Positions 11,905 through 28,704 of a stretch of 64,000 nt of DNA are shown here, piece after piece. The stretch spans positions 62,317-126,316 of the forward strand of contig JAOPHQ010006591.1 of assembly GCA_030340625.1 (NCBI GenBank). Reading direction: 5' to 3'. The stretch comes from Merluccius polli (Eukaryota; Chordata; Actinopteri; Gadiformes; Merlucciidae). The translations under genes were made by a program, and so were the position numbers. Numbering within the stretch: the stretch's first letter is position 1; the number at the start of each line of letters is the position of its first letter. Under the pieces are notes generated by a model. That model ran no database searches. It was given only the letters and a program-made list of their open reading frames with translations, and was not told the origin of the DNA.

Positions 11905-12415
11905 CAGTAAAGCATTACAGTAATAGTAATATTATAACAGTACTTCATCACAGTAATAGTCATATTGTAAAAGTACTTCATCACACTAATAGTAATATTA
12001 TAACTACTTCATCACACTAATAGTAATATTGTAACAGCACTTCATCACAGTAATAGTAATATTATAACAGTACTTCATCACAGTGACAGTAATATTGTAA
12101 AACTACTTCATCACAGTAATAGTCATATTGTAAAAGTACTTCATCACACTAATAGTAATATTATAACTACTTCATCACACTAGTAGTAATATTGTAACAG
12201 TACTTCATCACAGTAATAGTAATATTATAACAGTACTTCATCACAGTAATAGTAATATTATAACAGTACTTCATCACAGTGACAGTAATATTGTAAAACT
12301 ACTTCATCACACTAATAGTAATATTGTAACAGCACTTCATCACAGTAATAGTAATATTATAACAGTACTTCATCACAGTAATAGTAATATTATAACAGTA
12401 CTTCATGACAGTAAG
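11905..12415. repeat. 33-bp tandem repeat downstream of the stop of gene 1
   Basis: About 15 copies of a unit containing AGTAATATTATAACAGTACT, period 33 bp. It lies in the intron between the last coding exon and the 3' UTR exon. Gene 3 has only about two copies. Confidence 0.9.
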
Positions 12416-12498
12416 TCATATTGTAACAGTATATTAACAGTGATATCTTGACTAGTGATAAATGTTTTAATCCTGACTTGTGCTTCCTTGCTGTTTAG

Positions 12499-13065
12499 GG
12501 TCAACATGTAATCATGAAGAGTCTTCTCATGGTCATCTTTTCTAAACCAGAAGGAGGGGATTGATCATCATTTATAATCCTTACAGCAGGCTTGGGACTT
12601 CAGCTAACTTCAGATGCTACGTTTGATCAATCACAAAAACATTCATAATTACATTTATTTTGAAAGCAATCAATTCGTAAGAAAAGTGTAAATATATATC
12701 AAATCATTGTATACTCTAATGATAATATATCAAAGTAATTATTATCGATTTTTTTTTAAATAATTCCATAAAAGTATGGCTTTTAATATTTGAATGAGGA
12801 ATTGCTTGACTCATGAATACTTTTATGAAGTAATATTAATGTTCAAGATTTTTAATATGTTGATTACTATGATTATTGTAGTACAGAAATCAATACAGCG
12901 GCCGTCGATGTGCTTCGACGATTCCTCAACGAGATCTTCAGTCTTTTATATCAATATTTTAGAGTTCATCATTTGGGTTTTGGTTTTGTGTGACTTATAA
13001 TGAACATATTAGAAGCAGTTTCTTCTTATTTGTGCTGTCAATAAAGTTTCCAAAATTCCAATTCC
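12499..13065 (+). other. 3' UTR exon and polyadenylation signal of gene 1
   Basis: An AG acceptor (12497-12498) after a pyrimidine-rich stretch is followed by sequence conserved in genes 1-3, ending with the AATAAA at 13040-13045. The likely donor is the GTATTT 4 bp after the TAG stop (11855). Transcript cleavage is expected about 15-25 bp after the signal. Confidence 0.65.
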
Positions 13066-13164
13066 AGTCTGTTATTTATGACCCAATACCTAATATTTGA
13101 TAAATGACAAACTGTCAAACTGAGCCTGTAGCCATAAATACTGGTTTTGAAACAGTTTAACATA

Positions 13165-13290
13165 GCAACTACATGAAATTTAAAGGTATAGTCAGCGATC
13201 ATAATCCTATGGGGGGGGGGGGGGGGGGGGGGTGTATTTCAATCAACAATCTTTCCCCAGAATCGCTAACTATACCTTTGAAGCTCAATA
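13165..13290. mobile_element. Small inverted-repeat element
   Basis: AAAGGTATAGTCAGCGAT near 13184 and ATCGCTAACTATACCTTT near 13263-13280 form an inverted pair around a G run, as in a short MITE. The same element lies at about 23572-23683 behind gene 2; its left half is missing behind gene 3. From 13291 to 13489 only unique flank shared with the other copies is seen. Confidence 0.6.
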
Positions 13291-13489
13291 TACATTTTAT
13301 AAATAATTTCACTGACGCATCATAATCATGTTTTTCTCTGGAGCAGTTTATTCACAACATGACTTCCTGAATACAACGCATGGATAATCATGAATTGATA
13401 TCATGATGAGAGTGGAACTGGAACCCGTCCTCTCTCTGCTGGTCGGCTGATACCACTGAGGTCCATTCAACTTGAGGTCAGAACATGAC

Positions 13490-14555
13490 TGTGGAGGTGT
13501 GTGTGGAGTGTGTGTGTTGCTGGCTGGTTTACAGCCTCACCTGGCCTGAGTCACACTGATTGGACTCTGGCTGGGTGGGGCTGCACACCTGTGGTGCAGA
13601 GCAATCATGGCACCCAGGATAAAGCAGCCATCACCACACACACACTCCAGGAGGAGCCACAGTCAGGACAGTTTGTACATCAGCTCAGCGAATACCACCT
13701 GAAATCTCCATTAAACATCTTGAACCAACATCTACCCGTGTCCTGTGTCGGAGGGCCCCAAAGAAAGCCACTTAGGTGGCGTGTGGTAAGGAGGGACCCT
13801 GCCACACTGGCGCCCAACGTGGGGCTCCTCCGACCAGGGCGGGACACGGAAGGGCTGTCCAAAGCTGCACTGGAGCCACCAGCCGCGGCAGAGGACAGCC
13901 ACCTCAGCACCAGCTCCCCCTGAACGGCAGCGACGGCCAGCGGAGGAGCGGGGAGGCAGCGCAGCGACCGCCACCGGCAACCGCCTGCCGCTAGCCTCCC
14001 CCGGATCCAGCCTGGAGCAGCCCAGGCCAGCCGCCCCTCTGCCAGGGGACCAGGAGCCCAAGGCCCCATGCTCCAGGAGGAGATGGGGGATCATGCCTCG
14101 TCGCCCTGGTGGAGGGGGGTACCTACAGACTGTTCCAGGCCCTCCGAGGAGCTACCTCCGCGGCCCAGCTGTCGGGCCTCCTCCGAGCCCATCCAGCCAG
14201 CCCCTGCAACCAGCCAGCCCAGAGACACCTCCGCCAGATGGAGCAGCAGCCCCAGGCCTCCGGTCTCCGGGACGGAGGGGGAGGGTGGGGTTGGCGTGTG
14301 ACACTGTGGAGGTAGTGGGGTTTGGGGGGTTGTGTTTATATTTTTTTTAGGTATGGTAACCCTGTTGAGAGTCCAGTGTGTGTTTTTTTTTTTTTCCTTT
14401 CTTTTTTTTCTTCCTGTTTGCTTGGATGGGGGGGGGGGAGCAATTTGGAGGGTGTATGTGGAGTGTGTGCTGTTGCTGGCTGGTTTACAGCCTCACCTGT
14501 CCTGAGTCAGACTGATTGGACTCTGGCTGGGTGGGGCTGCACACCTGTGGTCAGA
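13490..14555 (+). mobile_element. LTR-element remnant (TRIM-like) with tRNA-Lys-type primer site
   Basis: Two direct repeats of about 100 bp (13501-13600 and 14456-14553, sharing TTGCTGGCTGGTTTACAGCC) flank a GC-rich body. The left repeat is part of a probable 5' LTR of about 317 bp (13490-13806) that begins TG and ends CA. One base later TGGCGCCCAACGTGGGGC (13808-13825) matches a tRNA-Lys1,2 primer binding site. The right LTR is truncated. No gag or pol homology was recognised in the 630-bp interior. The remnant joins gene 1's 3' flank directly to gene 2's upstream flank, replacing the relics and spacer present elsewhere. Confidence 0.7.
13808..13825 (+). other. Primer binding site (tRNA-Lys1,2 type)
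   Basis: The 18 bases are complementary to the 3' end of tRNA-Lys1,2 and start one base after a CA-ending LTR, the standard position for retroelement minus-strand priming. Confidence 0.75.
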
Positions 14556-14671
14556 GATGTATAAAGTACTGGAGACCAAGTACTATATCAACCCTTGTTC
14601 TCAGAGTAAAACAGAAAGCTCTGGGGTTTGGTTGTCAGACATGTGATCTCAGGACGCTAGTAAGGAAGCTC

Positions 14672-14750
<79 letters not shown>

Positions 14751-14881
14751 TAATGTCTGTGTGCTCAATATCGCATGAACTCGACGCAAATGAATCAAAA
14801 GTGACACTAAAGATGACTCCATTATAACTGCGTGTTCGTGTACTAAGGTTATTTTCACCTGACCGTCGTGGTTCCGCTTCA
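14556..14881. other. Upstream spacer of gene 2
   Basis: Flank shared with the other class I genes resumes at about 14583 (CTTGTTCTCAGAGTAAAACA). It contains (CA)n at 14674-14748. No gene is seen. Confidence 0.75.
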
Positions 14882-14942
14882 CCTGGAAACTGATGACGCT
14901 GCAGCCTTCCTGGGTTTCTATTGGCTGAGGCCGTCCCTATAT
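14882..14942 (+). promoter_or_regulatory. Class I SXY-type promoter, gene 2
   Basis: X1/X2-like CCTGGAAACTGATGACGCTG at 14882-14901, Y-box ATTGG at 14920-14924 and a TATA-like CTATATG at about 14937-14943. It matches the gene 1 promoter; just upstream, TACTAAGGTTA replaces TACTTCGGTTA. Confidence 0.75.
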
Positions 14943-15034
14943 GTGCTGTGCGGTAGTGTTGTTGTGCTCAGACAGCAGCAGCCCGCTGCTCCACCACGTC
15001 TCCTCATCAGGTGTGTTGCTGTGGAGACGGCAGG

Positions 15035-22075
<7,041 letters not shown>

Positions 22076-22137
22076 TCAGTATTTGGTGACATCACAATGT
22101 TTTAGAGGATGGGTGGGAGGGTGATTATACAGATACA

Positions 22138-22650
22138 GTACAGCATTACAGTAATAGTAATATTATAACAGTACTTCATCACAGTAACAGTAATATTGTA
22201 ACAGTACTTCATCACAGTAATAGTAATATTATAACAGTACTTCATCACAGTAACAGTAATATTGTAACAGTACTTCAACACAGTAATAGTAATATTATAA
22301 CAGTACTTCATCACACTAATAGTAATATTATAACAGTACGTCATCACATTAATAGTAATATTACAACAGTACTTCATCACACTAATAGTAATATTATAAC
22401 AGTACGTCATCACAGTAATAGTAATATTATAACAGTACTTCATCACACTAATAGTAATATTATAACAGTACTTCATCACAGTAATAGTAATATTGTAACA
22501 GTACTTCATCACACTAATAGTAATATTGTAACAGTACTTCATCACAGTAATAGTAATATTGTAACAGTACTTAATGACAGTAATAGTAATATTGTAACAG
22601 TACTTCATGACAGTAATAGTAATATTGTAACAGTACTTAATGACAGTAAG
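22138..22650. repeat. 33-bp tandem repeat downstream of gene 2 stop
   Basis: About 15 copies of the same unit as at 11905-12415. Confidence 0.9.
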
Positions 22651-22733
22651 TCATATTGTAACAGTATATTAACAGTGATATCTTGACTAGTGATAAATGT
22701 TTTAATCCTGACTTGTGCTTCCTTGCTGTTTAG

Positions 22734-23335
22734 GGTCAACATGTAATCATGAAGAGGCTTCTCATGGTCATCTTTTCTAAACCAGAAGGAGGGGATTGAT
22801 CATCATTTATAATCCTTACAGCAGGCTTGGGACTTCAGCTAACTTCAGATGCTACGTTTGATAAATCACAAAAACATTCATAATTACATTTATTTTGAAA
22901 GCAATCAATCCGTGAGAAAAGTGTAAATATATATCAAATCATTGTATACTCTAATGATAATATATCAAAGTAATTATCGAAAAATAATTTGAATAATTCC
23001 ATAAAATTATGGCTTAATATTTGAATGAGGAATTGCTTGACTCATGAATGATTTTATGAAGTAATATTAATGTTCAAGATTTTTAATATAATGTTGATTA
23101 CTATTATTGTAGTACAGAAATCAATACAGCAGCCGTCGATGTGCTTCGACGATTCCTCAACGAGATCTTTCTTACAATATATCACTTAGCTGTAAATAAT
23201 AATCACTTCAGTCTTTTATATCAATATTTTAGAGTTCATCATTTGGGTTTAGGTTTTGTGTGATTTATAATGAACATATTAGAAGCAGTTTCTTTTCATT
23301 TTTTCTGTCAATAAAGTTTCCAAAATTCCAATTCC
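22734..23335 (+). other. 3' UTR exon and polyadenylation signal of gene 2
   Basis: Matches the gene 1 3' UTR exon; AATAAA at 23310-23315. Confidence 0.65.
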
Positions 23336-23964
23336 AGTCTGTTATTTATGACCCAATACCTAATATTTGATAAATGACAAACTGTCAAACTGAGCCTGTA
23401 GCCATAAATACTGGTTTTGAAACACTGTAACATAGCATTCTGGCTAACAAGACAAGCTAGGCTATGAGTTGCAAAACTTAATTATTATTACAAATCAGTA
23501 TAAATGTACAAGAGCAATACTATTTAATTCATTTATAACTAAATATATGTACATGAAAACTACATGAAATTTAAAGGTATAGTCAGCGATCATAATCCAA
23601 TGGGGGGGGGGAGTGTGTATTTGTTTTGGTGTTGTCTTATAAAATCAACAATCTTTCCCCAGAATCGCTGACTATACCTTTAAAGCTCAATATACATTTT
23701 ATAAATAATTTCACTGACGCATCATAATCATGTTTTTCTCTGGAGCAGTTTATTCACAACATGACTTCCTGAATACAACGCATGGATAATCATGAATTGA
23801 TATCATTATGAGAGTGGAACTGGAACCCGTCCTCTCTCTGCTGGTCGGCTGATACCACTGAGGGTCCATTCAACTTGAGGTCAGAACATGACCTTCTGGT
23901 ACCGGTGGGTCAGCTCAGAGACGTCCTCCTTACACACCTTCACCCAGCCATCCTCCCACATGTG

Positions 23965-23980
<16 letters not shown>
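23336..23980. other. 3' flank of gene 2
   Basis: Contains the short inverted-repeat element (about 23572-23683), unique flank, and (CA)n at 23969-23998. No gene. Confidence 0.7.
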
Positions 23981-23998
<18 letters not shown>

Positions 23999-24001
<3 letters not shown>

Positions 24002-24415
24002 CCGACCACGGATCAAACATAGTCAGGCAGTCTTTCTGAACCTCTGGACGAGGCTCCAGTGGTTTGGCCACAGACTTCATCTCGCCATAGGGGAGAAAGC
24101 TAAGTGGTGGAAACATAGTTATGAATTGTAACAATGTCAATAATTGTAATGTTTCATATATGTGATCATGGTTGTGTGTTAATAGTACCGAGAAGTATGT
24201 CAGTGTCCATCTTGAAAGTGGAAGATGATGATGTAGACCTGACAAGAGCCACCAAGACCAAAGTCCTGGACTACCTCAATGAACAATAAAGCAGTGACCC
24301 ACTGACACAGGAAGTGCTGCACATGGCCTCCGCTGCTGATCCTCGGTTCAAGCTGAGGTTCGTGGAGGAGGACAACGTGGCGGTGGTCACGGGAGTGTAC
24401 TGTGTGTTGTGTTCG
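23999..24415 (+). pseudogene. hAT (Ac/ZBED-like) transposase relic, copy 1
   Basis: Plus-strand fragments read TTDHGSNIVRQSF near 24004-24045, WFGHRLHLAIGE near 24059-24093, and after a gap VSILKVEDDDVDLTRATKTK plus HMASAADPRFKLRF (24200-24361). These match the catalytic core and its C-terminal continuation in Ac/ZBED1-type hAT transposases. Frames are broken by stops and missing segments. It is an old relic carried in the cassette; the copy at about 45983 keeps slightly more. Confidence 0.75.
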
Positions 24416-24439
24416 GGGGGAGAGGAAGCTGATGGCGAC

Positions 24440-25239
24440 TATGAGACTGTGTTGGGAAAGTTAAATCACTGCTTTGTACCGAAAGTCAACGTTATCCACG
24501 AAAGGTCTCGTTTTCACCTCGGAGGAGCGCAAAAGCAAGGCGACTCAGCCGAGGAACAGATTAGCACTACGAGCTAGCCGAGACCCGCCGGTTCGGTTCG
24601 GAGGAAATAGACAATATTGGGGATAAACTATTCATCGGGATTCTGGACAAGGAACTGTGAGAAAAGCTGCAGTTGACAGCGGACCCAACGTTGGAAAGAG
24701 CAGTGGAGACAGTGAGACAGTCAGAGCGGGTTAAGGGGCTAAGTTAGCCAACAGGCTAGGGCTAGCGCGGCTGATGCTATAGCTACCTCAGCGAAGTGGC
24801 GCGAAAAAAAACCGCACGCGCAGCAGCAGCAGCAGCAGCAGCACAGAGGGGACAGAGACAGAGCGGCGGCAATGGAGGCGGAGAACCGACACCGTGCTGT
24901 GGGTGCGGTGAGGACCGCCCCGAGCGCACACACTGTGAGCTTGGGGTGAGCTAACCGCGTCGGAGTGGGAGGCCAGTCACGGTGGCGGACATTTCCCAGG
25001 AGGTGAAGACGTCAAAACAACATCACATCTACATCGCAGACTCCAATACGCCAACGGACCGTAAAACTAAACGTCAGCGACACTCCTGTGACCGTCAAGA
25101 TGGACACCGGTGCGGACACCGGCGTGACGTCGGATGAAACCTACCGCAAGCTCAGACGCCTCAGTTAGCAGCAATGGCGCAGCTCTCCACAGCCCCGGAG
25201 GTCAGCTGACTGTTTAGGACTCTTCACTACTTTAACGTA
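24440..25239 (+). pseudogene. Degenerate Ty3/Gypsy gag-protease relic, copy 1
   Basis: Plus-strand fragments KVNVIHERSRFHL (24482-24520) and GILDKEL*EKLQL (24638-24676) resemble the Gag of fish Gypsy elements. A cysteine-rich CGCGEDRPERTHCEL (about 24895-24940) recalls a zinc knuckle, and VKMDTGADTGVTSDETYRKL (25097-25156) is the active-site region of a retroviral-type aspartic protease. There are many stops. It is unrelated in orientation and sequence to the young Gypsy elements in this window. Confidence 0.7.
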
Positions 25240-25467
25240 GTACAAGAGGTGTTCAGAGTGTCCAACAACTGTCAGGCTGTTGTGGATGACGGTGGTGAAG
25301 CATCGGACGAGCCAGTGTGGGGGGCCGTTACGCCCGACACCAGAGGCTCAGTTGCACCAGAAGAAGTCGCTGCCATCCTCAATGCTCAGTCCACTGGCGG
25401 TGTGAGTCACGTGATTGGGACAGATGCTGCCTTCAGTCTTCTGCAGAAGGAAGACCAGTCTGCTGCA
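25240..25467 (+). repeat. 228-bp fragment of young Gypsy pol inside the old relic
   Basis: This segment matches, in reverse orientation, the interval 30673-30900 between RNase H and integrase of the Gypsy element, apparently without differences. The third cassette lacks it: there TTAACAAAGTACAGAGG is continuous at 47213-47229. It has no LTR, poly-A or target duplication. An open frame across it is chimeric and not a gene. Confidence 0.85.
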
Positions 25468-26590
25468 GAGTACAGAGGCCGGCAGTACGAGTTCACCATC
25501 CATGGGATCCAAACCGCTCACCGCTACCGGTCTCGGAGGCCCTCTCCAAAAGCGGAGGACCACCACCCGGAAACGGTCCTGTGCTCCTACAACTGCCAAG
25601 AGGACAGTAGAAAATGTCCCCTTGTAGTTGTAGGACAGCGAGCCGGAGTTGGAGGGGACCTGCAGGCCTGCAGGCTGTGGACCCGACCACATCATCCCAC
25701 ACTACATGGACTCTAACTACAGAAGTAATACCGCACACAATAAACGAGCTGAGTACGACACTATGCCCATAACTATACATGTTGGTGACGTCATTTCACC
25801 GCTCCGTGTATAACGTAGGAGAGCCGGAACAGGTGAAGTACAGGTGTAGCTGTAGATGTTATTGTTACAGTTTGCTCACAGCCATTATGGCAGTAGGGTC
25901 GACCACGGAGCCCTGTACCCGCATGTTATTTACACAACAGGACAGTTAACCACAGAGATGGAATTGATGCGTTATAATTTGATATGTCGACAATCAATGC
26001 AGTTTACCGTATCGGCAAACGGCGAGGCGCCTGGATCCGGAACCGTTTAGTTTGGATCCGCCGCCTCCCGTGGCACCGACAAATACATCGCCAAACAAAA
26101 CCGACTGTTTGTGCAGAGTTCAATGTTGTTATGTGTCTTGTTAGTCTTTATTCCCCATTTAAGTTCCTCAAAAATCTTGTGTTTGCATTTTCGACGTGTT
26201 TTTCGATGTGTTTAAATGTTCAGGTTAAGAGAGGGGGGAGAGGAGAGGGGGGGGGGGCGAGAGGTGTGCGCATGCGCCTACAAGCACGTTGCTGTTTTGT
26301 TTGCAAGTTTCTTTTCCGTTAATTTAACCGACAGTCAGATAATTGCTGCTTGTGAAAATATTGCAGTGTATTATTTATTTTAATTTTTTTTTACATTCCG
26401 CATTCCTGCGGTGCAGTGTTACTGTTACCTCGTTCTGAAACACAGGTCATCATTGGCTGATGTCCAAACATCGTTGTTTAGGTTTCTTTTAGTCCAAGCA
26501 GCTCCGTAGGCAGCGGCTTCTCTTTGTTCCGTTACCTCCAACCCGTAATGAGCCGCCGGACCCCTCTGCGTTCTGGGACCACTTTACTGA
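25468..26590. other. Unassigned cassette DNA
   Basis: About 1.1 kb shared with 47224-48400. Degenerate Gypsy sequence may continue to about 25720, but no motif is convincing. A TGACGTCA palindrome at 25786-25793 is noted without support for function. A G-rich patch lies at 26231-26260. Confidence 0.5.
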
Positions 26591-26599
26591 TTAACCACT

Positions 26600-26800
26600 G
26601 AGTACATATAGTACATTTACACAGTACAACCCTGGGCCCTACAATACATATAGTATAGTACATATAGTACATTTAGTACACAGTACAACCTTGGGCCCTA
26701 CAATACATATAATATAGTACATATAGTACATTTAGTACACAGTACAACCTTGGGCCCTACAATACATATAATATAGTACATATAGTACATACAACCCTGT
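26600..26800. repeat. Tandem repeat of about 60 bp
   Basis: Three to four units containing GGGCCCTACAATACATATA and GTACATATAGTACATTTA. Recurs at about 48400-48605. Confidence 0.9.
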
Positions 26801-26909
26801 AGCGAACTCCCGTTGCTACTTTGCTGCGTTCGTTGTGTTTTTGGCGCCAGGGCAGTATGGCGCGGCGCCGTGAGCAGCGGCCATTATTGCGCTTGGTGCT
26901 GATTTGACA

Positions 26910-26912
<3 letters not shown>

Positions 26913-26948
<36 letters not shown>

Positions 26949-27105
26949 AGGTAAATGTATGCTGATGCTGACCAGTCAGCACAGGAAGACGCTCCAGGTA
27001 GTCGTGTCCATTTCCCGCCCCTTGGGTGTCAAGACAACGCTATGCATCCTGGGTAAAGACAACGCTATGCATCCTGGGTAAAGACAACGCTATGCATCCT
27101 GGGTA
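26913..27105. repeat. (GAT)n and three-unit 25-bp minisatellite, cassette 2
   Basis: (GAT)n at 26913-26946, shared flank, then only three 25-bp units (27034-27105) where cassette 1 has about 27. Confidence 0.95.
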
Positions 27106-27258
27106 GTCGGATGTGTTCATACTTGTTGTGTTGTGATGGTCAGAATGTTCCAGACGAACTCCTGATGTGGTTTCACTGATCCCATCACAATGAGTCTTTT
27201 AATGGTGATTTTATACCTGGCTTGTTGTGTTTTGGTGAGCATGTTAATGCTCCCCATG

Positions 27259-27294
<36 letters not shown>

Positions 27295-27322
27295 GGCAGA
27301 CAGACAGGCAGACAGACAGACC
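27259..27322. repeat. (GACA)n microsatellite
   Basis: GACA/GGCA array adjoining the PSMB8 exon relic. Confidence 0.9.
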
Positions 27323-27445
27323 CTTCTGGTCCAAGCCACAGACCATGCTCCCCATAGACAGCCCCATGTTCTTGTAGCCCAGCATCATGTTGGTCAGCAG
27401 CTTGGAGGCAGCGGACACCGAGATCCTCCTCCTGGTCCTCAGCTC
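27323..27445 (-). pseudogene. psmb8: Relic exon of PSMB8-type subunit, copy 2
   Basis: The same 41 residues as copy 1 but with GLSMG and GLDQK, closer to functional beta5-type subunits. It is open, ends at KG|GT before the TGTC array, and its upstream side is lost in (CA)n. No other exons are nearby. It lies about 8 kb before the class I gene 3 promoter, with the Gypsy element between. Confidence 0.75.
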
Positions 27446-27464
27446 ATACACACACACACACACA

Positions 27465-27542
<78 letters not shown>

Positions 27543-27870
27543 ACTCACTAACTTAATACAGAACCAGGAGAAGAGGACAGTGGTCCAACTAGCTTACTGT
27601 CTACAGAACCAGGAGAAGAGGACAGTGGTCCAACTCGCTTACTGTCTACAGAACCAGGAGAAGAGGACAGTGGTCCAACTAGCTTACTGTCTACAGAACC
27701 AGGAGAAGAGGACAGTGGTCCAACTAGCTTACTGTCTACAGAACCAGGAGAAGAGGACAGTGGTCCAACTAGCTTACTGTCTACAGAACCAGGAGAAGAG
27801 GACAGTGGTCCAACTAGCTTACTGTCTACAGAACCAGGAGAAGAGGACAGTGGTCCAACTCGCACCGCTT
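27446..27870. repeat. (CA)n followed by 45-bp minisatellite, about 7 units
   Basis: (CA)n at 27446-27536 and the 45-bp GAACCAGGAGAAGAGGACAG array at 27557-27870. Confidence 0.95.
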
Positions 27871-27897
27871 AGGTCTCTTCTGCTGCGTCACTCGGTT

Positions 27898-27913
27898 GGT
27901 TTCAGTTTCAGTT
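27898..27913 (+). promoter_or_regulatory. ISRE-like element, cassette 2
   Basis: GGTTTCAGTTTCAGTT; its reverse complement contains GAAACTGAAACC, an excellent match to the IRF/ISGF3 site GAAANNGAAA. It lies 24 bp before an ATG with good context. Interferon-type control would fit the class I/immunoproteasome setting. Missing from cassette 1. Confidence 0.6.
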
Positions 27914-27936
27914 GCTCCACTTCACCAGCTCACAAA

Positions 27937-27962
27937 ATGGAGTCGTCGCCACCGGCAGCGTG
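27937..27962 (+). other. Candidate orphan first exon after the ISRE
   Basis: AAAATGG start context, eight codons (MESSPPAA) and then GTG|GTGAAT, a plausible donor. Downstream DNA is interrupted by the Gypsy insertion, and no second exon was found. The same ATG exists at 4619 and 49719. Unspliced it stops after nine codons. It may be the stranded first exon of a lost interferon-responsive gene, or chance. Confidence 0.3.
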
Positions 27963-27996
27963 GTGAATGCCTTGTCTATATATATATATATATATA

Positions 27997-28436
27997 TGTG
28001 ACTGTTGTGTACCCGCCCCGCCAAGAACCCACACACAGGCTGAATTGGATGATGTTATTCTTTATGGTAGCTGCAATGAGTGGTAGACACGCACACACAA
28101 AACATGTGGTTCAGCACCTCCACCGGATTTTACATCTACAGGGGAAATACCATTTACTTCAGTGCAAAATACTACTACTAATAATACTAACGTGAGCAAC
28201 AACCAATGCAATTACATGACTCGTTAGCTTTAGTGTAATTTATACAGAGCAACATCAGACCGTGGCTTACCCCAAGCAGAGAACTGAAAGACTGCTAAGA
28301 GTATCCGAGTTGCGGTCATATATATAGACTTTTAGGTACCAGTAGATGGCGCAACTGAACCTCTCATTGCAGGGCAAAGCAATATACAGGCAGGAATTTC
28401 AATAAAATAATCAAAGTATTTCTTATACCCGTTACA
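27997..28436 (-). repeat. 3' LTR of Gypsy copy A (440 bp)
   Basis: Begins TGTGACTGTTGT and ends CCCGTTACA on the plus strand. It is about 406 bp shorter than the other LTR of the same element, which contains an extra internal segment. Confidence 0.92.
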
Positions 28437-28704
28437 TACACCCCCCTGAAATTCTGCCAAATATGGGAGTGCAATACTTCATATAAAAAACTAAAAAACT
28501 GCATTACAAGGAACAAAACTAGAGTGCATGTCAGTTCTAAAACTCTCCCAAAAAGGAGTGCGGAAAGAAAGGAGGCGATCAAACTCCTAACTAAACACAG
28601 ACTCAGAGATGCCTTCTACACCTCCGAAATGCAAAACATTGTTCCTGTAGCTTCAAGTACTACCTAGACTCATCTCTGGTCAAATACTAGCTTAACCCCG
28701 ATAC
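28437..28704 (-). other. Gypsy A 3' untranslated region with polypurine tract
   Basis: CACCCCCCTG at 28439-28448 reads CAGGGGGGTG on the element strand, directly inside the 3' LTR, as expected for the plus-strand primer. The rest of the 268 bp is non-coding. Confidence 0.75.

Noticed and set aside
13501..14350. Several Pro/Arg/Gly-rich frames between genes 1 and 2
   Set aside because: Lie in the GC-rich body and LTRs of the LTR remnant; overlapping on both strands and without recognisable motifs.
25249..25716. 155-codon plus-strand frame
   Set aside because: Chimera of the 228-bp Gypsy fragment and degenerate flank.
25786..25793. TGACGTCA (CRE-like) palindrome
   Set aside because: Isolated, without a Y box or TATA at proper spacing and not near a class I exon 1.
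27034..27105. CRISPR-like spacing of repeats
   Set aside because: Repeats are contiguous tandem units without spacers, in an animal genome.
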